A DNA stretch of 64,000 nt from Nitrosomonas communis (GCF_900114745.1 NZ_FOUB01000006.1:62001-126000), one strand, 5' to 3'. Positions 28,403 through 38,428 are shown, counted from the first letter of the stretch. Numbers and translations: made by a program. The notes: generated by a model not told the origin, from the letters alone.

Positions 28403-31060
28403 ATGAATTCACAAGATATTGATCCACAGGAAACACAGGAATGGCTGGAGGCATTGGAGTCTGTTCTTACCAATGAAGGAGCGGAGCGCGCACATTACTT
28501 ATTGGAGAAATTAGTTGAAAAAGCGCGGCGTTCTGGCGCATACCTTCCTTATAGTGCTAATACAGCTTATATCAACACAATTCCGGTGGGTAAAGAGGAG
28601 CGTTCGCCTGGTGATCACGCCATAGAGCATCGTATTCGTTCTTATGTACGCTGGAATGCGATGGCGATGGTCGCTCGCGCCAATCGAAATACCAACGTGG
28701 GAGGGCATATCGCCAGTTTCGCCTCAGCGGCAACCTTATATGATGTTGGTTACAATCATTTCTGGCGAGCAGCGAGTGAGGAGAAGGGGGCTGATCTCGT
28801 TTATGTTCAGGGACATTCATCGCCTGGAATTTATGCCTATGCATTTTTGCTGGGAGTATTAACTGAGGAGTATCTTGATAATTTTCGTCAGGAAATAGGT
28901 GGTAAAGGCCTGTCATCCTACCCACACCCATGGCTGATGCCGGATTTCTGGAAATTCCCAACCGTATCAATGGGATTGGGGCCACATATGGCGATTTATC
29001 AGGCACGCTTTATGAAATACTTAGGTAGTCGCCAATTAGCTAATACCGAGGGGCGTAAAGTTTGGGCTCTTACAGGTGATGGTGAAATGGACGAGCCTGA
29101 GTCGCTGGGAGCCATTTCACTTGCTTCACGTGAAAAACTTGATAACTTGATTTTTATAGTGAACTGCAATCTCCAGCGCTTGGATGGCCCTGTCAGGGGC
29201 AATGGCAAGATCATACAGGAATTGGAGGCAACATTTAGAGGTGCGGGCTGGAATGTTATCAAAGTCATTTGGGGTTCTTACTGGGATCCTCTTCTGGCAA
29301 AAGATATCAAAGGGCTTCTCCAACAACGTATGATGGAATGTGTGGACGGAGAATACCAGACTTTCAAAGCCCGAGACGGGGCTTATGTCAGAAAGCATTT
29401 TTTTGGTAAATACCCTGAGTTACTCGAAATGGTTGCTAATATGTCAGACGATGATATTTGGCGACTAAATCGGGGTGGGCATGATCCGTACAAGGTGTAT
29501 GCTGCTTATGCAGCTGCAGTCAAACATAAAGGGCAACCTACCGTAATACTTGCCAAGACTGTCAAGGGGTATGGAATGGGTGAGTCAGGTGAGGCGCAAA
29601 ACATCACTCATCAGCAGAAGAAAATGGGAACGACCTCACTCAAGGCGTTTCGTGATCGATTTGGTTTACCCGTCCTGGATGATAAGATCGACGAGATTCC
29701 CTATCTTAAATTTGATAAGGATTCGCCGGAATTTACTTATATGCAAGGTCGACGTAAAGCCTTGGGTGGATTTTTACATCATCGTCAACGGAAGGCAAAA
29801 GCCTTGCAAATACCCTCTTTGTCAGCATTCGAAACCTTACTCAAAGGTGGTGGTGAAGGAAGAGAATCTTCTACTACTATGGCATTTGTGCGTATTCTTA
29901 ATATTCTGACTAAAGATAAAAATATCGGTAAGCATATTGTGCCTATCGTCGCGGATGAGTCACGGACGTTTGGTATGGAAGGAATGTTCCGTCAGCTCGG
30001 TATCTGGTCATCAGTAGGGCAACTCTATATCCCCGAGGATGCTGATCAGCTTATGTTTTACAAAGAAGATAAGCACGGTCAAATTCTCCAGGAAGGTATC
30101 AACGAAGCTGGAGCTATGTCTTCCTGGATTGCAGCAGCCACTGCATATAGCACCCATCATGTGCAGATGATTCCTTTTTATATTTTTTATTCCATGTTTG
30201 GTTTTCAGCGTGTGGGAGATCTTATTTGGGCTGCGGGCGATATGCGCTGCCGTGGTTTTCTGCTAGGTGGAACAGCTGGGCGGACCACATTAAACGGCGA
30301 AGGTCTGCAACATGAAGACGGCCATAGTCACCTTGCTGCTTCTACTATTCCAAACTGCATATCCTATGATCCTACTTATGGCTATGAACTGGCGGTAATT
30401 GTCCAGGATGGCTTACGGCGTATGTATCAAGAGCAGGAAGATGTGTTTTACTATATTACTGTGATGAATGAAAATTACGCTCAGCCTGATCTTCCTAAAG
30501 GAGTTGAGCAAGGAATATTGAAAGGAATTTATTTGCTGCGTGAAGGTAATAAAAATAATAAAGGTGCACGTATCCAGTTGCTTGGTTCGGGGACGATATT
30601 ACGGGAAGTGATTGCGGCAGCAGACATTTTACAAAAGGACTATGGTGTTGTTGCAGATATCTGGAGTGTCACCAGCTTTACTGAATTGCGGCGTGAGGCG
30701 TTGAGTATTGTGCGCTGGAATATGCTGCACCCGAATGAATCTGCTAGAGTGCCCTATGTAGAAAGTTGTCTGAAAGATCGTGAAGGGCCTGTGGTGGCTG
30801 CAACTGATTACATGAAGATTTATGCGGATCAGATACGAGCATTCATACCAGGACGCTATTGTGTGCTGGGTACGGATGGATTTGGGCGTTCTGACACGCG
30901 CGAAAAACTCAGACATTTTTTTGAAGTGGATCGCTATTACATTACCGTTGCAGCATTGAATGTTCTGTCAGAAGAAGGTAAGGTTCCAGCAGAACAAGTT
31001 GCTCAGGCAATCAAGGCGTTCGGCATCAATCCGGATAAACCAGATCCCGTTATGCAATAG
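28403..31060 (+). CDS. aceE: Pyruvate dehydrogenase E1 component
   Basis: Thiamine diphosphate-dependent homodimeric E1 that decarboxylates pyruvate and acetylates the lipoyl group of E2. The 885 residues match gammaproteobacterial-type AceE. The ThDP motif runs from GDGEMDEPES to NLIFIVNCNLQRLDGPVRGN (about 228-265). HEDGHSHL lies near 640 and GTDGFGRSDTR near 815. ATG 28403 follows GGGAGCTGC. aceF is 80 bp downstream, and a dihydrolipoamide dehydrogenase gene is not within view. Confidence 0.96.
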   Translation: MNSQDIDPQETQEWLEALESVLTNEGAERAHYLLEKLVEKARRSGAYLPYSANTAYINTIPVGKEERSPGDHAIEHRIRSYVRWNAMAMVARANRNTNVGGHIASFASAATLYDVGYNHFWRAASEEKGADLVYVQGHSSPGIYAYAFLLGVLTEEYLDNFRQEIGGKGLSSYPHPWLMPDFWKFPTVSMGLGPHMAIYQARFMKYLGSRQLANTEGRKVWALTGDGEMDEPESLGAISLASREKLDNLIFIVNCNLQRLDGPVRGNGKIIQELEATFRGAGWNVIKVIWGSYWDPLLAKDIKGLLQQRMMECVDGEYQTFKARDGAYVRKHFFGKYPELLEMVANMSDDDIWRLNRGGHDPYKVYAAYAAAVKHKGQPTVILAKTVKGYGMGESGEAQNITHQQKKMGTTSLKAFRDRFGLPVLDDKIDEIPYLKFDKDSPEFTYMQGRRKALGGFLHHRQRKAKALQIPSLSAFETLLKGGGEGRESSTTMAFVRILNILTKDKNIGKHIVPIVADESRTFGMEGMFRQLGIWSSVGQLYIPEDADQLMFYKEDKHGQILQEGINEAGAMSSWIAAATAYSTHHVQMIPFYIFYSMFGFQRVGDLIWAAGDMRCRGFLLGGTAGRTTLNGEGLQHEDGHSHLAASTIPNCISYDPTYGYELAVIVQDGLRRMYQEQEDVFYYITVMNENYAQPDLPKGVEQGILKGIYLLREGNKNNKGARIQLLGSGTILREVIAAADILQKDYGVVADIWSVTSFTELRREALSIVRWNMLHPNESARVPYVESCLKDREGPVVAATDYMKIYADQIRAFIPGRYCVLGTDGFGRSDTREKLRHFFEVDRYYITVAALNVLSEEGKVPAEQVAQAIKAFGINPDKPDPVMQ

Positions 31061-31140
31061 ACAGCGTGTGTATTGATTGTCTACAGTATTGTGGTCTTTT
31101 GTTATTCTTTGATAGATTAAATGTAGATTGAGGATAGGGC

Positions 31141-32523
31141 GTGAGTGAGATCAAAAAGGTAAGGATTCCAGATATTGGCGACTTTAAGGATGTGCCGGTG
31201 GTAGAAGTTCTTGTCAATGTTGGGGATAAACTCAAGGCAGAAGATTCGCTTATCACGTTGGAATCAGATAAGGCCACAATTGAAGTTCCTTCACCTCATT
31301 CCGGTACTGTCAAGGAAATTACTGTCAAAGTAGGTGATAAGGTATCTGAAGGCTCAGAAATCCTTGTCATGGAAGTTTCTGCCGAAGAAGAGAATAAGGC
31401 AACTGCTACTGAAACTATTTCTGAAGAAGAGAGTAGAACGATTACTCCTGGAGCCATTCCTGAAGAAACAGCAACGGATCGCAAGACTGTGAGCGCTAAG
31501 CCTGAAACCGTAGTAGAAATGTCTGCTCCAAGTCAAGAAACCTACTCAAGCAAGCCATTACAGTTGCCTGCACAGTATGCTGAAGTGAATCAGTCCAATC
31601 TTACTACTGCGGCTAAGTCCCATGCTGGTCCATCAGTTAGACGTTTTGCCAGGGAATTGGGTGTAGATTTAAGCAAAATAGTTGGCAGTGGTCCAAAACA
31701 GCGGATACTTAAGGAAGATATCCAGGCTTTTGTCAAACGAGAGTTAATGAAATCACAAACATCGAGTTTGGGTGGTAGACTTGATTTATTACCATGGCCT
31801 CAGGTCGATTTTGCGAAATTCGGGCCAATTGAATTAAAGCCGTTAACTCGCATTAAGCAAATTTCAGCTGCTAATCTGCACCGTAATTGGGTCATGATTC
31901 CACACGTGACCCAGTTCGACGAGGCTGATATTACCGATCTAGAAGCGCTCAGAAAGGAATATAATGAAAGGCAGCAGGAGAATGGGATCAAGCTAACCAT
32001 ACTTGCTTTTCTCATGAAAGCTGTGACTGCAGCATTAAAAAAATATCCGGAGTTTAACGCCTCCTTGGATAGGCGTAACGAAGAATCCTTTCTGGTACTC
32101 AAACGCTATTATCATCTAGGATTTGCGGTAGATACACCCAATGGTCTTGTCGTGCCTGTTATTCGGGATGCTGATCAGAAAGGTGTGATTGCGATAGCTG
32201 ATGAGTTAGGGAAACTTTCTTCAGTTGCGCGAGAAGGAAAATTAAAACCGACTGACATGCAAGGGGCTAGTTTTACTATTTCTAGTCTTGGCGGGATAGG
32301 TGGCACGGCCTTTACGCCTATTATCAATGCTCCTGAAGTTGCCATCCTGGGAGTCTCAAGGGCGAGCTTGAAGCCAATTTATCGTAATGGCGAGTTCCTT
32401 CCTCGTCTGATTCTTCCTCTGTCGCTATCTTATGATCATAGAGTGATTGATGGGGCATCAGCTGCACGTTTTACTTCACATTTGGCGAGTATATTGGCGG
32501 ATATGCGCCTTGCTTTATTTTGA
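31141..32523 (+). CDS. aceF: Pyruvate dehydrogenase E2 (dihydrolipoyl acetyltransferase)
   Basis: Core of the pyruvate dehydrogenase complex, transferring acetyl from lipoyl-lysine to CoA. The 460 residues carry a single N-terminal lipoyl domain (lipoylated Lys in LESDKATIEVPSP near 45). A Glu/Thr/Ser-rich linker (about 80-150) and a peripheral subunit-binding domain (SVRRFARELGVDLSKIVGSG near 165) follow. The C-terminal catalytic domain ends with SLSYDHRVIDGASAARFTSH, holding the catalytic His. Start GTG 31141. One lipoyl domain, against three in E. coli, is common outside enterics. Confidence 0.95.
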   Translation: MSEIKKVRIPDIGDFKDVPVVEVLVNVGDKLKAEDSLITLESDKATIEVPSPHSGTVKEITVKVGDKVSEGSEILVMEVSAEEENKATATETISEEESRTITPGAIPEETATDRKTVSAKPETVVEMSAPSQETYSSKPLQLPAQYAEVNQSNLTTAAKSHAGPSVRRFARELGVDLSKIVGSGPKQRILKEDIQAFVKRELMKSQTSSLGGRLDLLPWPQVDFAKFGPIELKPLTRIKQISAANLHRNWVMIPHVTQFDEADITDLEALRKEYNERQQENGIKLTILAFLMKAVTAALKKYPEFNASLDRRNEESFLVLKRYYHLGFAVDTPNGLVVPVIRDADQKGVIAIADELGKLSSVAREGKLKPTDMQGASFTISSLGGIGGTAFTPIINAPEVAILGVSRASLKPIYRNGEFLPRLILPLSLSYDHRVIDGASAARFTSHLASILADMRLALF

Positions 32524-32599
32524 CAGTTTCTGATATAGCATTATTCAGCTAGCAGCACATATCTCTTAATATCTCCTCCTCTGAATCACTTCTTAAGCG

Positions 32600-33286
32600 A
32601 TGTCTGATGAAACGTTTTCCCTAATTGGAATTTATGGAGGGACATTTGATCCAGTCCATTTTGGACATTTAAGGGTTGCAGAAGAGCTTATTGAAATTTT
32701 ACAACTGGATGAAATTCGTTTTCTTCCTGCAGGGTATCCACGTTTGCGCAATGAACCTATTGCTTCGCAGCATCACCGTAAAACCATGCTTTATGAAGCT
32801 ATTCGTGATAACAAAAAATTCTTTCTGGATGATCGGGAGCTCAGGCGTTCTGGAGAAAGCTATAGTGTAGAATCACTGCGTGAATTAAGAGATGAATTCA
32901 AAGGAAAAAAGGCGGCATTCTGTTTTATTATAGGAGTAGATGCATTTCTGAAACTGCCAAATTGGCATCTTTGGCGTGAGTTATTTGAATTAAGTCATTT
33001 GGTAATTGTCAATCGTCCAGGTCATATTTCTTTTGTGAATCACGCGTGCTTACCACCAAAGTTACAGGATGCATGCTTAGATCGCTGGACAGATGATGTA
33101 AACGCCTTGAAGCGTGTATCATCTGGATTTGTTTTTACAGCAGTGACCACATTATTGGATATTTCTTCGACAACCATCAGAGCCTATATCGCAGCAGAAA
33201 AAAGTGCACGTTATCTGCTTCCCGATAATGTACTGAATTACATTGGCACACATCATGTTTACACGAGGAAAAATGAAAACAGATGA
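32600..33286 (+). CDS. nadD: Nicotinate-nucleotide adenylyltransferase
   Basis: Adenylates nicotinate mononucleotide to deamido-NAD in NAD synthesis. The 228 residues have the nucleotidyltransferase motif GIYGGTFDPVHFGHLRVAEE (residues 8-27) and the C-terminal motif DISSTTIRAYI near 190. The 3' end overlaps rsfS by 14 bp, which implies translational coupling. It is first of the nadD-rsfS-rlmH-maf-rng cluster. Confidence 0.95.
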   Translation: MSDETFSLIGIYGGTFDPVHFGHLRVAEELIEILQLDEIRFLPAGYPRLRNEPIASQHHRKTMLYEAIRDNKKFFLDDRELRRSGESYSVESLRELRDEFKGKKAAFCFIIGVDAFLKLPNWHLWRELFELSHLVIVNRPGHISFVNHACLPPKLQDACLDRWTDDVNALKRVSSGFVFTAVTTLLDISSTTIRAYIAAEKSARYLLPDNVLNYIGTHHVYTRKNENR

Positions 33287-33620
33287 GCTATTAAGGATAG
33301 TCATTGCTGCATTAGAAGATTTGAAAGCACAAAATATTCTTGTATTGGAAGCAGGAAGAATTACCTCATTATTTGACTATATGATCATTGCTAGCGGAAC
33401 TTCAACACGCCAGACCAAAGCATTAGCTCATCATGTGCAGGAAAAAGTGAAAGCTGCAGGAGGTAAAGTCTATAGTATCGAAGGCGAGCAAGCTGGAGAA
33501 TGGTTATTGGTAGATTTAGGCGATATCGTGGTGCATATCATGCAGCCTACCATCCGTGAATACTACGATCTGGAATCGTTATGGGCAGAATCCAGTGCAG
33601 TCAAGAAAAAAATTCTTTGA
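33273..33620 (+). CDS. rsfS: Ribosomal silencing factor RsfS
   Basis: Binds ribosomal protein uL14 and blocks subunit joining under starvation. The 115 residues match the family: LEDLKAQNILVLEAGRITSL, then FDYMIIASGTSTRQTKALA and GEWLLVDLGDIVVHIMQP. ATG 33273, with CGAGGA just upstream, is chosen over an in-frame TTG at 33243 buried in nadD. An inverted-repeat element separates it from rlmH. Confidence 0.94.
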   Translation: MKTDELLRIVIAALEDLKAQNILVLEAGRITSLFDYMIIASGTSTRQTKALAHHVQEKVKAAGGKVYSIEGEQAGEWLLVDLGDIVVHIMQPTIREYYDLESLWAESSAVKKKIL

Positions 33621-33647
33621 GGTAATATGGGAGAGCAAGCGTATCTA

Positions 33648-33750
33648 ATTCCATTTCCAAATCAAAAATGACCCAAAGGCGAGCCGCAGACAGTATCAAT
33701 AATACGGCAAGGTGAAGCCGACAAAGTCAGTTTTGATTTAGAAATGGAAT
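33648..33750 (+). mobile_element. Inverted-repeat element family 1, copy 3 (rsfS-rlmH junction)
   Basis: 103 bp, ATTCCATTTCCAAATCAAAA to TTTTGATTTAGAAATGGAAT, same orientation as copy 1. It ends five bases before the rlmH ATG, so its terminal ATGGAAT holds the only Shine-Dalgarno-like GGA in front of rlmH. It lies inside an operon-like series and is probably transcribed. Confidence 0.88.
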
Positions 33751-33755
33751 AAATA

Positions 33756-34223
33756 ATGAAACTCTATATCTTGGCCGTAGGAAATAAAATGCCCGCTTGG
33801 GTAGCTTCTGGCTTTATGGAATATACCCAGCGTATGCCAAGGGAAATACCCATTCATCTGATCGAAATTAAACCAGATAAACGGGGCAGTAAGCAAAATG
33901 AACAGTTGTTATTTGCCGAAAGCGAACGTATTCAGGCAGCAATGCCCTCGGCTTGTTACATTGTTGTCATGGATGAGCGAGGTAAACAGTTCACTACCAT
34001 TCAGTTAGCTGAGACACTGATTGATTGGATGAGAAATGGTAAAGATGTTGTATTTATTATTGGGGGTGCAGATGGATTACACCGCAATATCAAGAGTATG
34101 GCTAATGAAATGCTGGCACTTTCCAGGCTTACACTTCCCCATGGTCTAGTTCGTGTATTATTGGCAGAGCAACTTTATCGAGCTTTATCAATTATCAGAC
34201 AGCATCCTTATCATCGTATGTAG
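33756..34223 (+). CDS. rlmH: 23S rRNA pseudouridine-1915 N3-methyltransferase
   Basis: SPOUT-fold enzyme that methylates pseudouridine 1915 of 23S rRNA in the assembled ribosome. The 155 residues begin [16 protein letters not shown]. The SAM-binding knot [15 protein letters not shown] and the C-terminal [20 protein letters not shown]...HPYHRM are family hallmarks. Translation seems to start five bases after an inserted repeat element. It follows rsfS, the usual neighbour. Confidence 0.95.
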   Translation: MKLYILAVGNKMPAWVASGFMEYTQRMPREIPIHLIEIKPDKRGSKQNEQLLFAESERIQAAMPSACYIVVMDERGKQFTTIQLAETLIDWMRNGKDVVFIIGGADGLHRNIKSMANEMLALSRLTLPHGLVRVLLAEQLYRALSIIRQHPYHRM

Positions 34224-34330
34224 CCTGCGGTAGAGGGTTTATAAGTTGTAACGCGTCTACTGGCTCTGTCTAAAAAGAAGTTATTAAAGAATAAATTGAA
34301 AAAACACTTACTCTATAAATTTTAAACATC

Positions 34331-34954
34331 ATGACGTTTGCTGGACATTATATCTATCTAGCTTCGCGCAGCCCCCGTAGAAGGGAACTGCTGAAACAAA
34401 TTGGGGTAAGACATAGTGTGTTGCTCATGCGAGAAACAGTATCTCGAGCTGTTGATATTGATGAAACACCCCTTCTGGATGAATCTCCAACTGATTATGT
34501 TTATCGTATTACCCATGCCAAGGCGGAAGCAGGGAGGATACGTCTGATACAGCGCAAGTTGCCATTATTTCCTGTCTTAGCGGCTGATACGATCGTTGCA
34601 TTGGATGGATGTATTTTCGGGAAGCCGAAGGATGCCACTCATGCCGAGGAGATGTTGACTGCACTTTCAGGCAGAACGCATCAGGTCTTGACTGCTATTG
34701 CTCTGAATTTGCAGGGTACTATCAAGCATCGTTTGTCAATTACTACAGTACGTTTTCGTGAGATTGGTAAACGAGAAATTCAAGCATGTATTGCAGGTGG
34801 CGAGGCTTTTGATAAAGCAGGGGCTTATGCAATTCAAGGTATGGCAGCAGCCTTTATTGTTGAGATTTTTGGTAGCTATAGTGGGGTCATGGGGCTACCA
34901 TTGTTTGAGACAGCCCAATTACTGGAAGAGTCCGGAATAAAAGTGTTTCCCTGA
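34331..34954 (+). CDS. maf: Maf-family nucleoside triphosphate pyrophosphatase
   Basis: House-cleaning phosphatase that hydrolyses non-canonical or selected NTPs (dTTP/UTP type in YhdE). The 207 residues have the Maf signature IYLASRSPRRRELLKQIGV near 8-26, VLAADTIVALDGCIFGKP near 82-99 and DKAGAYAIQGMAA near 164. It sits between rlmH and rng, as in many proteobacteria. YhdE or YceF subtype is not decided; the genomic context with rng favours YhdE. Confidence 0.92.
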   Translation: MTFAGHYIYLASRSPRRRELLKQIGVRHSVLLMRETVSRAVDIDETPLLDESPTDYVYRITHAKAEAGRIRLIQRKLPLFPVLAADTIVALDGCIFGKPKDATHAEEMLTALSGRTHQVLTAIALNLQGTIKHRLSITTVRFREIGKREIQACIAGGEAFDKAGAYAIQGMAAAFIVEIFGSYSGVMGLPLFETAQLLEESGIKVFP

Positions 34955-34988
34955 GAGCTAGGAAAATCGATTGAGCTATACCTTCTAA

Positions 34989-36443
34989 ATGAGTAGTGAA
35001 ATTCTTGTCAATGTTACCCCACAGGAAACACGTGTTGCTGTTATAGAGCAAGGTGTTGTACAGGAGTTACATATAGAGAGAGCGAGCAGCCTGGGAATTG
35101 TTGGTAATATTTATAGTGGTCGGGTTAGCCGTGTCCTACCAGGTATGCAATCCGCTTTTATCGACATTGGCATGGAACGAGCCGCATTTCTCCATATAGG
35201 AGATATTAAGGAATTAAGTTCAAATGGTACAGAGGATAAACCCATTGAGAGATTGCTGCACGAGGGGAATAATATTGTCGTTCAAGTGATTAAAGATGCA
35301 ATTGGTACAAAGGGAGCAAGACTTTCTACCCAAATCAGTATTGCTGGGCGAATGCTTGTTTATTTACCGCAAGAATCTCATATTGGTGTTTCTCAGCGTA
35401 TTGAAGATAATGTCGAACGTGAATTATTACGTGAGAAACTGCAACATATTCTTCCAGTTGATGCCAAGGGAGGCTATATCATACGAACGATGGCCGAAGC
35501 AGCAAGCGAATCGGATCTGCATGCAGATATAGAGTACCTGCATAAGCTTTGGCATGATATTCAAAATAAAGCATTAACAGTTAGCGCTCCTGCTCTACTT
35601 TATCAGGATTTAGATCTAAGTCATCGTATGTTGCGCGATTTTGTTGATGATGATACTTACCGCATTCTGGTAGATTCCTGCGAAACTTACTTGAAGCTGA
35701 TCATTTTTGCTCAAAACTATATGAGCAATGTTGCAAGTAGAATCGATCATTATACCGGGGAGCGTCCCCTCTTCGATTTATATGGTGTCGAAGAAGAAAT
35801 TGAACGATCACTTGCTCGGCGGGTGGATCTCAAATCAGGTGGTTATGTCATTATTGATCAGACCGAAGCGCTAACTACCATGGACGTCAATACGGGTGGC
35901 TTCATTGGTGTGCGTAATTTTAATGACACCATATTTAAGACCAATTTGGAAGCAGCCCAAGTCATAGCGAGACAACTTCGTTTACGTAATTTAGGAGGCA
36001 TTATAATCATCGATTTTATCGACATGGAGGATGAAGAGCATAAAAAGGCAGTGCTGGCAGAATTCAACAAAGCTTTGATGAAGGACAGGACACGTATGAC
36101 GATCAATGGTTTCTCTGCCTTAGGTTTGGTAGAGATGACAAGGAAGCGTACGCGTGAAAGCCTTGCTCATATTTTATGTGAACCATGCCCAACTTGCCAC
36201 GGGCGAGGGCAAATCCGGACAGCACAAACGATCTGTTATGAAATCTTACGTGAACTGTTACGTGAGTCACGACAATTTGAAGCTAATGAATTTCGTATTC
36301 TTGCTTCGCAGCAGGTGATCGATTTATTTTTGGATGAGGAATCACAAAATTTGGCGCAACTCGCTGATTTTATTGAAAAACCTATTGGCTTGCAGGTGGA
36401 GGCGTCTTATACACAAGAGCAATATGATGTTATTTTGATCTGA
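34989..36443 (+). CDS. rng: Ribonuclease G
   Basis: Endoribonuclease that matures the 5' end of 16S rRNA and degrades some mRNAs. The 484 residues are standard. An S1 domain lies at about 36-115 (GNIYSGRVSRVLPGMQSAFI, then AAFLHIGD). The RNase E/G catalytic domain follows (TMDVNTGGFIGVRN near 300, IIIDFIDMEDEEHK near 340). The Zn-link CPTC is in CEPCPTCHGRGQI near 398. It lacks the long C-terminal scaffold of RNase E. ATG 34989 is 34 bp after maf. Confidence 0.95.
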   Translation: MSSEILVNVTPQETRVAVIEQGVVQELHIERASSLGIVGNIYSGRVSRVLPGMQSAFIDIGMERAAFLHIGDIKELSSNGTEDKPIERLLHEGNNIVVQVIKDAIGTKGARLSTQISIAGRMLVYLPQESHIGVSQRIEDNVERELLREKLQHILPVDAKGGYIIRTMAEAASESDLHADIEYLHKLWHDIQNKALTVSAPALLYQDLDLSHRMLRDFVDDDTYRILVDSCETYLKLIIFAQNYMSNVASRIDHYTGERPLFDLYGVEEEIERSLARRVDLKSGGYVIIDQTEALTTMDVNTGGFIGVRNFNDTIFKTNLEAAQVIARQLRLRNLGGIIIIDFIDMEDEEHKKAVLAEFNKALMKDRTRMTINGFSALGLVEMTRKRTRESLAHILCEPCPTCHGRGQIRTAQTICYEILRELLRESRQFEANEFRILASQQVIDLFLDEESQNLAQLADFIEKPIGLQVEASYTQEQYDVILI

Positions 36444-36543
36444 ATATATGAATAAATGCTGAGATTGTCGCTGCGTTACAAGGATTACCGGGCAAAGGGT
36501 GTAAGATTAATCTCAAAGCCTTCGCCCGGGAGTGATAGCTTAT

Positions 36544-37734
36544 TTATGCATAGCAACGTAATCGACGTGAGAATTTTTCCAGGACTTCAATTCCACTTTC
36601 TTCTGCACGATGACACCAATCTTCGAGTTGTCTAACTAATTCATCTTTCGAAGCGGTAGAGCGTTGCCATATGGCTACAAGTTCTTCACGCATTGTATAA
36701 AGCTTATCAAGATTTTTGGTTTTACTTAAAACTAGATTCAGTTTAATACGTTCCTCTTCTTGCAAGGTTTTCGCATCTGCCAATACCCAACGTTTAAGTG
36801 TATTCCCATCTATCCCATGATGGGAAGCGACTTCTCGTAAATGCTCTACTTCCTTCTTAAACATTGCTTGGAGAGATTGGGTATATTTCGCCAGCACCTC
36901 ATAACGATGAGCAATCACCGCTTGCAGGGTATCGAAATCGCACTGAGTTTTGGTTTTGTTGATGTTAAGCTTGGGTGCAATTTTCTTGACGGTTGCTAAT
37001 CCCATCATTTCTAGAATACGTATGTATAACCAGCCAATATCAAATTCAAACCATTTATTGGATAGTTTAGCTGAAGTAGGGTAGGCATGATGGTTATTGT
37101 GTAATTCTTCTCCCCCAATCAAAATGCCCCAAGGAGACACATTACGGCTGGCGTCTTCTGCTTGGAAATTACGATATCCCCAATAGTGACCAATGCCATT
37201 GATGACTCCCGCAGCGAATACAGGTGTCCACATCATCTGTATTGCCCAAATGGTAATACCAATAGGGCCAAATAGAATGAAATTGATAATTAGCATTAAT
37301 CCAACGCCACTTGCGCTAAATCTGCTATAAATATTGCGTTCTATCCAGTCATCTGGTGTACCGTGCCCATATCTTTCCAAGGTTTCTTTGTTTTTTCCTT
37401 CTAACCGGTAAAGCTCGGCTCCTTCGGTCAGTACTTTTTTAATTCCAAAAATTTGAGGGCTGTGTGGATCATCTAAAGTTTCACATTTTGCGTGGTGCTT
37501 GCGATGAATAGCGGTCCATTCCTTAGTAACCATACCGGTAGTCAACCAAAGCCAGAAACGAAAAAAATGGCTGGGGATAGGATGCAAATCTAATGCACGG
37601 TGAGCTGAATGCCGATGGAGATAAATGGTGATGCATGCAATCGTGATATGGGTAATTACTAGCGTCACAACGATATACCCCCACCACGGTAAATCTATTA
37701 GTCCCGATAATGCTGAAACGATGTCTATGTCCAT
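36544..37734 (-). CDS. Acyl-CoA/acyl-lipid delta-9-type fatty acid desaturase
   Basis: Membrane di-iron desaturase that puts a cis double bond into saturated acyl chains. The 396 residues show three His boxes: HRHSAH near 40, HRKHH near 76 and HNNHH near 215. Hydrophobic pairs lie at about 15-35 and 135-180. The C-terminal 120 residues are a charged helical extension (EVLAKYTQSLQAMFKKEVEH, then TLQEEERIKLNLVL) beyond the usual catalytic core, of unknown role. It stands alone, convergent with rng. Confidence 0.9.
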   Translation of the reverse strand: MDIDIVSALSGLIDLPWWGYIVVTLVITHITIACITIYLHRHSAHRALDLHPIPSHFFRFWLWLTTGMVTKEWTAIHRKHHAKCETLDDPHSPQIFGIKKVLTEGAELYRLEGKNKETLERYGHGTPDDWIERNIYSRFSASGVGLMLIINFILFGPIGITIWAIQMMWTPVFAAGVINGIGHYWGYRNFQAEDASRNVSPWGILIGGEELHNNHHAYPTSAKLSNKWFEFDIGWLYIRILEMMGLATVKKIAPKLNINKTKTQCDFDTLQAVIAHRYEVLAKYTQSLQAMFKKEVEHLREVASHHGIDGNTLKRWVLADAKTLQEEERIKLNLVLSKTKNLDKLYTMREELVAIWQRSTASKDELVRQLEDWCHRAEESGIEVLEKFSRRLRCYA

Positions 37735-37888
37735 AATATTACTTTTATTCCTCCTTTAAAAACGGGGCGTGGTCGAATAATACAATCTAAAGAGATGCAT
37801 AAGGTTAGTCAAGATATTTCGTGACGATTTATTACAGAAATTATGCGATTTTTTTACGAAATTTTTCATTAGATATCGTGGTATAAAA

Positions 37889-38428
37889 TTATTTAATAAT
37901 CCTCCACTTACCTGGGGGAAGGTTTGCCAGAGTGTACTTGCCAATAGTCATTCGAATTAAACGTAAGGTAGGAAATCCGATCGCTGCTGTCATATGACGT
38001 ACCTGCCTGTTTTTGCCTTCGGTAAGGATAAGTTCTAACCAAGAAGTAGGGATATTTTTGCGAAAGCGTATGGGTGGGTTTCGTGACCAAATATGAGATG
38101 GTTGTTGTATTAGACGTACTTTTGCAGGTTGAGTTCTATAACATTTTAATATTATTCCTTCGCGTAATGGTTGGAGATCTGATTGATCGGGTATACCCTC
38201 TACTTGTACCCAATATTTCTTTGGCTGCTTGAATCTGGGATCACTCATTTTACGCTGTAATATTCCAGCATCAGTGAGTATGACTAATCCTTCACTATCA
38301 GCATCTAGTCTTCCAGCTGGGTAAAAATCAGCTATGGGAATAAAATCTTTTAAGGATTGATATCCAGCTTGAGGTGTAAATTGACAAATTACTCTGTATG
38401 GCTTATTGAAAAGAATCAAGTGTGCCAT
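37889..38428 (-). CDS. rluE: RsuA/RluE-type rRNA pseudouridine synthase
   Basis: Isomerises uridine to pseudouridine, most likely U2457 of 23S rRNA if RluE. The 179 residues lack an S4 domain, as in RluE. The catalytic Asp is in PAGRLDADSEGLVILTDAG near 43 and the family C-terminal LILTEGKNRQVRHMTAAIG near 140. It opens MAHLILFNKPYRVICQF. It follows sixA and rimO on the same strand with a 26-bp gap to sixA. Confidence 0.88.
   Translation of the reverse strand: MAHLILFNKPYRVICQFTPQAGYQSLKDFIPIADFYPAGRLDADSEGLVILTDAGILQRKMSDPRFKQPKKYWVQVEGIPDQSDLQPLREGIILKCYRTQPAKVRLIQQPSHIWSRNPPIRFRKNIPTSWLELILTEGKNRQVRHMTAAIGFPTLRLIRMTIGKYTLANLPPGKWRIIK

Noticed and set aside
28511..28862. Long minus- and plus-strand frames within aceE
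   Set aside because: They are shadows of the strongly conserved aceE frame, which explains the region fully.
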